64,000 nt of DNA. Source: Bacteroidota bacterium (lineage in GTDB: Bacteria > Bacteroidota > Ignavibacteria > Ignavibacteriales > Ignavibacteriaceae). Under the pieces are notes generated by a model, which searched no databases, was not told where the DNA came from, and saw only the letters and a program-made list of their open reading frames with translations. The translations under genes were made by a program, and so were the position numbers. Positions 59,582 through 64,000 of this stretch are shown here, one piece after another; the first letter of the stretch is position 1; the number at the start of each line of letters is the position of its first letter. The stretch is taken from the NCBI GenBank assembly GCA_021777835.1, contig JAJYDC010000006.1, forward strand, positions 90,163 through 154,162. The letters run 5' to 3'.

Positions 59582-59640
59582 TGTTTTACTTTACGCCGAA
59601 CACCGAATAAAAGAGTTTTGGAATATCGGAGAAATGGGAT

Positions 59641-59673
59641 AATGGAGTAAACCCATCATTCCATAACTCCATT
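59641..59673. terminator. Hairpin between convergent S9 peptidase and pruA
   Basis: AATGGAGT (59641-59648) / ACTCCATT (59666-59673), embedded in degenerate 8-bp ATGGRRTn units. Confidence 0.45.
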
Positions 59674-59711
59674 ACTCCGGAGAACTTTTTATATGTAATA
59701 TGACGCTTTAA

Positions 59712-61343
59712 CTATTTCTCACTCATGAACGGATAACGCCAATCTTTTGGAGGAACAAATGTTTCTTTAATCGAGCGTGCAGTCATCCACCTCATGATGT
59801 TCATTGCACTACCTGCTTTATCATTTGTACCTGATGAGCGACCGCCTCCGAATGGCTGTTGCCCGACAACAGCTGCGGTTGGTTTATCGTTAATGTAAAA
59901 ATTGCCGGCAGCATTGCGGAGTTTGTTCGACATTTTTACCAGTACATTTCTATCTTGAGACCAGATAGCTCCAGTTAGTGCGTAGGGCGAAGTCGTATCG
60001 CATAAATCAAGTGCTTCATCAAACTTATCATCTTCATAGATGAATATTGTAAGCACAGGACCAAATATTTCTTCTTCCATTGTTTTGAATCGGGGATTGG
60101 TAGTTACAATTGTAGTCGGCTCAATAAAAAATCCTTTCGAGTTGTCGCACTTGCCTCCAGTAATAATTTCTGCTTCTTTCGATTCCTTTGCAAAATCAAT
60201 ATAGGACTTTATAGTAGTGAAGGCCCCTTTATCAATTACTGCAGACATAAAGTTTGTAAAGTCTTCCGGATTACCCATTTTTATTTTATTGACTTCTGCA
60301 ACATATTTTTCTTTGAATTCCTGCCAACGAGATTTTGGAATATACATCCGCGAAGCGGCGGAACATTTTTGTCCTTGATATTCAAATGCGCCGCGGATAG
60401 CAGCAACAACAAGGGCATCCACATCAGCTGTATTGTGTGCAAAAATAAAATCTTTTCCTCCTGTTTCTCCGACAATACGAGGATAATATTTTGCTTTATG
60501 AATGTTTTCTCCTATTGTCTTCCACATACCTTGAAATACTGCTGTTGAACCTGTGAAATGAATACCTGCAAGGTCGGGGCTTGCGAGAACGGGGTCGCCA
60601 ACTTCGCCGCCGGAACCAGGGACAAAATTAATTACACCTGCGGGCAATCCAGCCTCCTCCCACAGCTTCATTAGAAAGTATGCAACGTAAACTGCACTGG
60701 AGGCGGGTTTCCATAAGGAGACATTTCCAACAATAACAGGAGCTGTCGGTAAATTTCCGGCAATCGAAGTAAAGTTGAATGGAGTTACAGCAAAAACAAA
60801 TCCTTCAAGCGGACGGTATTCTTCGCGATTCCACATTCCTTTGGGTGAATAAGGTTGTTCACTCATTAATTGAGTCATATAGTAAGTGTTGAACCGCCAG
60901 AAGTCTATTAACTCACAAGAAGAGTCTATTTCAGCTTGGTAAATGGTCTTCGATTGACCGAGCATAGTAGCAGCGTTTAATGTAGATCGCCATGTTGTAG
61001 ATAAAAGTTCAGCAGCTTTTTGAAAAACAGAGGCACGGTGTTCCCATGGCATATCAGCCCAGGATTTTCTTGCTTCAAGTGCGGCTTCAATTGCCATTTT
61101 TACTTCTGCTGTGCCAGCTTTGTGATAAACTCCTAATAGTTTTGAATGATCATGAGGTGTACGGATTTCGGCAGTTTTTCCTGTTTTAATTTCTTTACCG
61201 CCTATGATTAGAGGGATTTCAATTTGTTTAGATTGAAGCTCTGCAAGCTTCTTTTTTAACTCAGCTTTTTCCGGCGTTCCCGGCGCATAAGTCAGAACCG
61301 GCTCGTTTACCGGTATCGGAAGTTTGAAATATGCATTGGACAT
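59712..61343 (-). CDS. pruA: L-glutamate gamma-semialdehyde dehydrogenase
   Basis: RPLEGFVFAVTPFNFTSIAGNLPTAPVIVGN; GETGGKDFIFAH; FEYQGQKCSAASRMYIP; QQPFGGGRSSGTNDKAGS. Confidence 0.96.
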   Translation of the reverse strand: MSNAYFKLPIPVNEPVLTYAPGTPEKAELKKKLAELQSKQIEIPLIIGGKEIKTGKTAEIRTPHDHSKLLGVYHKAGTAEVKMAIEAALEARKSWADMPWEHRASVFQKAAELLSTTWRSTLNAATMLGQSKTIYQAEIDSSCELIDFWRFNTYYMTQLMSEQPYSPKGMWNREEYRPLEGFVFAVTPFNFTSIAGNLPTAPVIVGNVSLWKPASSAVYVAYFLMKLWEEAGLPAGVINFVPGSGGEVGDPVLASPDLAGIHFTGSTAVFQGMWKTIGENIHKAKYYPRIVGETGGKDFIFAHNTADVDALVVAAIRGAFEYQGQKCSAASRMYIPKSRWQEFKEKYVAEVNKIKMGNPEDFTNFMSAVIDKGAFTTIKSYIDFAKESKEAEIITGGKCDNSKGFFIEPTTIVTTNPRFKTMEEEIFGPVLTIFIYEDDKFDEALDLCDTTSPYALTGAIWSQDRNVLVKMSNKLRNAAGNFYINDKPTAAVVGQQPFGGGRSSGTNDKAGSAMNIMRWMTARSIKETFVPPKDWRYPFMSEK

Positions 61344-61473
61344 AAATGTTTCCTTTAATTTTGTTTTGGATAGTAAGTATCCATTTAATTATAAATTCAA
61401 TACTTAAATTTATAATTGACAGAATGGAAATGCAATTGTTGGTGATAGATAAGTACTAGATAATGGTATTTGA

Positions 61474-61528
61474 AGTGCGTTCAGAGTGTATTCATAGTGC
61501 ATTCAGAGTGCATTCAGAGTGCATTCAG
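61474..61528. repeat. Five tandem copies of an 11-bp repeat
   Basis: AGTGCGTTCAG AGTGTATTCAT AGTGCATTCAG AGTGCATTCAG AGTGCATTCAG. Confidence 0.9.
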
Positions 61529-61724
61529 AACGTTTAGAGGGATAAAATATTAATTTGTTTTACCTTTTTTAACTGATTTTGAAAGAATTAGTTGTTACCA
61601 GCTAAAAAATTATATGGGGTTGAGAAAAAGAACTAATGTTCTACTATATCAAAAATATTAAATTGAAATATGTGAATCAAGAAAGAAATGGGAGTTGCTA
61701 ACCTGCCAAATAAATTAATCATAT

Positions 61725-63080
61725 CTGTCCAAAACAAATAGAAAAAGGATCCCTCGGAAAAAGTAGTTAATTTTGTTTTAGCAAAAAATAAATCAACCAA
61801 ACTTTAGCGAGGGACTAATGACAAATGTAACATTATTCAGTCAGATATTAAACTGTTTGGACAGAAGTCTTTTTACAAAAACAGTTGAACAATACAAGAC
61901 AGATAAACACAACAAAGGGATAAACAGCTGGACACATTTAGTAACAATGCTTTTCAGTCACTTATCAAAATCACAATCAATAAGAGAAACAACCAATGGT
62001 TTATTATCAATAACGGGGAATTTGAATCATTTGGGTATACAAGGCAAGTCACCGCGCAAATCATCACTGTCATATATAAATGCCAATAGAGATTGGCAGA
62101 TGTTTAGGGGATATTATTATAAGTTGTTGGAAGATTTTCAGAGCAAAGGAAATTTCAAGAGAAAAAAATTCAAGAAGATAAACAGGAAAATATACTTACT
62201 TGATAGCACGATTATCAGCGTTTGCTTAAAGGTATTTGACTGGGCAAAGTATAGACAGGAAAAAGGAGCAATAAAACTCCATACGATGCTGGATTACGAC
62301 GGCTGTTTACCTAAATATGTATATATGACCGAAGCAAAACAGTCAGATGTAAAACATGCCCAATATATGTTAATGCCAAGCAAGTCGGTAATAGTATCAG
62401 ATAGAGGCTATCAGGATTTTCAGATGCTTCATAAATTGAAGCAAGAAGACATAATATTTGTCATCATGTTGAAGAAATCGATAAAATATGAACAGGTAAA
62501 AGAATTACCCTTACCGGAGACTAAGGATGCTCATGTAATAAAAGATGAACTAATAAGGCTAACGGAAGAAGATACTTCAAAACTATATCCGGAGAATTTA
62601 AGACGAGTAGTAATATATGATGTAAGAAATAACCGGGAAATCGAGGTAATAACCAACAATTTAACTTGGACAGCATCTACGGTATCCGAGCTTTATAAAC
62701 AGAGGTGGATGATAGAGATTTTCTTCAAAGAGTTAAAACAACACTTAAGAATCAAATCATTTATCGGAACCACTGAGAATGCAATGTGGATACAGATTTG
62801 GACAGCAATGATAACTTTATTGATACTGAGATATTTAAGAGAAATCGCAGCATATTCGTGGAGTTTGTCGAATCTTATAGCTTTTCTAAGGATGAATTTG
62901 TTTGTGAAGATTCTTTTAACGGAATGGCTAAACAATCCTTTTAAGGCGCCGGAAGATTTTTCTATAAATAATAGACAAGAAGAATTATTTTAGCAGGGAT
63001 TGAATTTGGAATAAGCAGAAATCTGTCCAATTCTGATTATTATTCAACTTTTTTCTCTATTCTATATTTATTTTGGACAG
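61725..63080 (+). mobile_element. IS4-family-like insertion sequence
   Basis: Terminal inverted repeats CTGTCCAAAACAAATAGA (left) and, reverse-complemented, CTGTCCAAAATAAATATAGA (right) bracket the transposase; no obvious target-site duplication. Confidence 0.8.
61818..62993 (+). CDS. IS4-family-like DDE transposase
   Basis: IYLLDSTIISVCL...VIVSDRGYQDF...ELYKQRWMIEIFFKELKQHLRIKSFIGTTENAMWIQIW (YREK-type motif). Confidence 0.93.
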   Translation: MTNVTLFSQILNCLDRSLFTKTVEQYKTDKHNKGINSWTHLVTMLFSHLSKSQSIRETTNGLLSITGNLNHLGIQGKSPRKSSLSYINANRDWQMFRGYYYKLLEDFQSKGNFKRKKFKKINRKIYLLDSTIISVCLKVFDWAKYRQEKGAIKLHTMLDYDGCLPKYVYMTEAKQSDVKHAQYMLMPSKSVIVSDRGYQDFQMLHKLKQEDIIFVIMLKKSIKYEQVKELPLPETKDAHVIKDELIRLTEEDTSKLYPENLRRVVIYDVRNNREIEVITNNLTWTASTVSELYKQRWMIEIFFKELKQHLRIKSFIGTTENAMWIQIWTAMITLLILRYLREIAAYSWSLSNLIAFLRMNLFVKILLTEWLNNPFKAPEDFSINNRQEELF

Positions 63081-63245
63081 CACGTGTTGGGTCATAATAA
63101 AAGGTAACCGAAAGATTATAAAAAAACATGTTAATAAACAGGCTCATAATAAGGTAAAATTATAAAAATAATTTAATAATAATCGTTTCTTTCTTTTTTT
63201 GTTACTTTTTTTCTTTCTTTGTTGATAAGTGGATAACTCAAAAAT

Positions 63246-64000
63246 CTAATACAACCTTAAGATGTGATTGATTTTATTTTTCACTGTTTTCTCAAGGACA
63301 AAAGGGTCAAGAGACATAAAGATTTTTGTGAGTTCTTTTTTCTTTGTAGACTTGATCTGATCAGAAGCCAACAGTCTCTGATAAGGAGTCATAGGAGAAG
63401 AGAACTTTTTTATGATCTTAGAGCCGTCTCTTTTCTTTTCAATCAGCTTGAATGCAGGAAGGAAGAAGTTCAGATAAAATCTCCATTGGCTCAGGTAAAG
63501 ATCATTAAGCATGCTTACAGTTTCAATATTATCAAATCTCTGGTATCCGATAAACTGTCTAACATGAGTCCAGTTTTTCTCCTCAATATGAGCATTATCA
63601 TTTTTCTTATATTCTCTTGAACGGGTATACTGAACAGGGTTTTTCTTGTTTGTAAAATATTCGAGCAGCATATAGTTAAGTAGCTCACCGCCATTATCAC
63701 AGTCAAACCCAAGTACATCGAAAGGAAGTGCCTCTGTGATGCTCTTTATGGCATCAAAGACGCCTTGCCTGCCCTTTCCCCATACGGCTCTTTGTTCTGT
63801 CCAACCTGTGGCAATATCAACGACATTTAGGGTAAGTGCAAACTGACCACTGGCCGAACTGCCACAGTGCGCAACAGTATCTGCCTCAATAAATCCCGGT
63901 TTAGATTCGTCCCATTGATTCAGTTTAATGGGAACTTGTTTCTTGAGCAAAGAACCGGGCTTAGTGGTACAAAGGCCAAATTTCTTATACTTTGATTTAA
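63246..64000 (-). CDS. Integrase-catalytic-domain (rve/DDE) transposase, ISNCY-like, 5' end truncated by window edge
   Basis: SKYKKFGLCTTKPGSLLKKQVPIKLNQWDESKPGFIEADTVAHCGSS...NVVDIATGWTEQRAVWGKG...GFDCDNGGELLN...HIEEKNWTHVRQFIGYQRFD; ORF stays open past 63950. Confidence 0.85.
   Translation of the reverse strand, partial: KSKYKKFGLCTTKPGSLLKKQVPIKLNQWDESKPGFIEADTVAHCGSSASGQFALTLNVVDIATGWTEQRAVWGKGRQGVFDAIKSITEALPFDVLGFDCDNGGELLNYMLLEYFTNKKNPVQYTRSREYKKNDNAHIEEKNWTHVRQFIGYQRFDNIETVSMLNDLYLSQWRFYLNFFLPAFKLIEKKRDGSKIIKKFSSPMTPYQRLLASDQIKSTKKKELTKIFMSLDPFVLEKTVKNKINHILRLY

Noticed and set aside
63264-63620. 118-aa plus-strand ORF opposite the rve transposase
   Set aside because: Antisense shadow ORF of the transposase.

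Overview
AT-rich bacterial chromosome window. Its T9SS C-terminal sorting domains (e.g. 'YQNYPNPFNPSTTIRFDI...GIYFYRL'), Bacteroidetes-type promoters and gene content suggest the Bacteroidetes/Chlorobi/Ignavibacteria lineage (inference, no database check). Most of the window is ordinary core genome: heme (hemL, hemH), tpiA, smc, lpxB/lpxK, ppdK, queA, ispD, plsY, gpsA, pdxB, recG, dgt, a nucleotide-sugar cluster (rfbA, rfbC, DegT aminotransferase, fcl, gmd), an S9 peptidase and pruA. An EPS-type glycosyltransferase/flippase cluster sits at the left edge. Two adjacent transposable elements (IS4-like and an rve/DDE-type element) sit at the right edge. Best candidates for something less described: (1) a tight four-gene minus-strand operon (43-45 kb) with two D-Ala-D-Ala-ligase-like ATP-grasp enzymes, a small GNAT and a lysine 2,3-aminomutase-like radical SAM enzyme, preceded by a near-perfect Bacteroidetes promoter, possibly making a beta-lysine-containing peptide-like metabolite; (2) a dtxR/mntR-mntH-usp operon with a 14-bp-arm perfect inverted repeat next to the start codon, facing a VIT/CCC1 transporter; (3) a membrane-anchored, apparently catalytically degenerate GH2 protein abutting smc; (4) homopolymeric G tracts in a T9SS cargo gene, and several small repeat structures. 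No rRNA, tRNA or CRISPR array was recognised.
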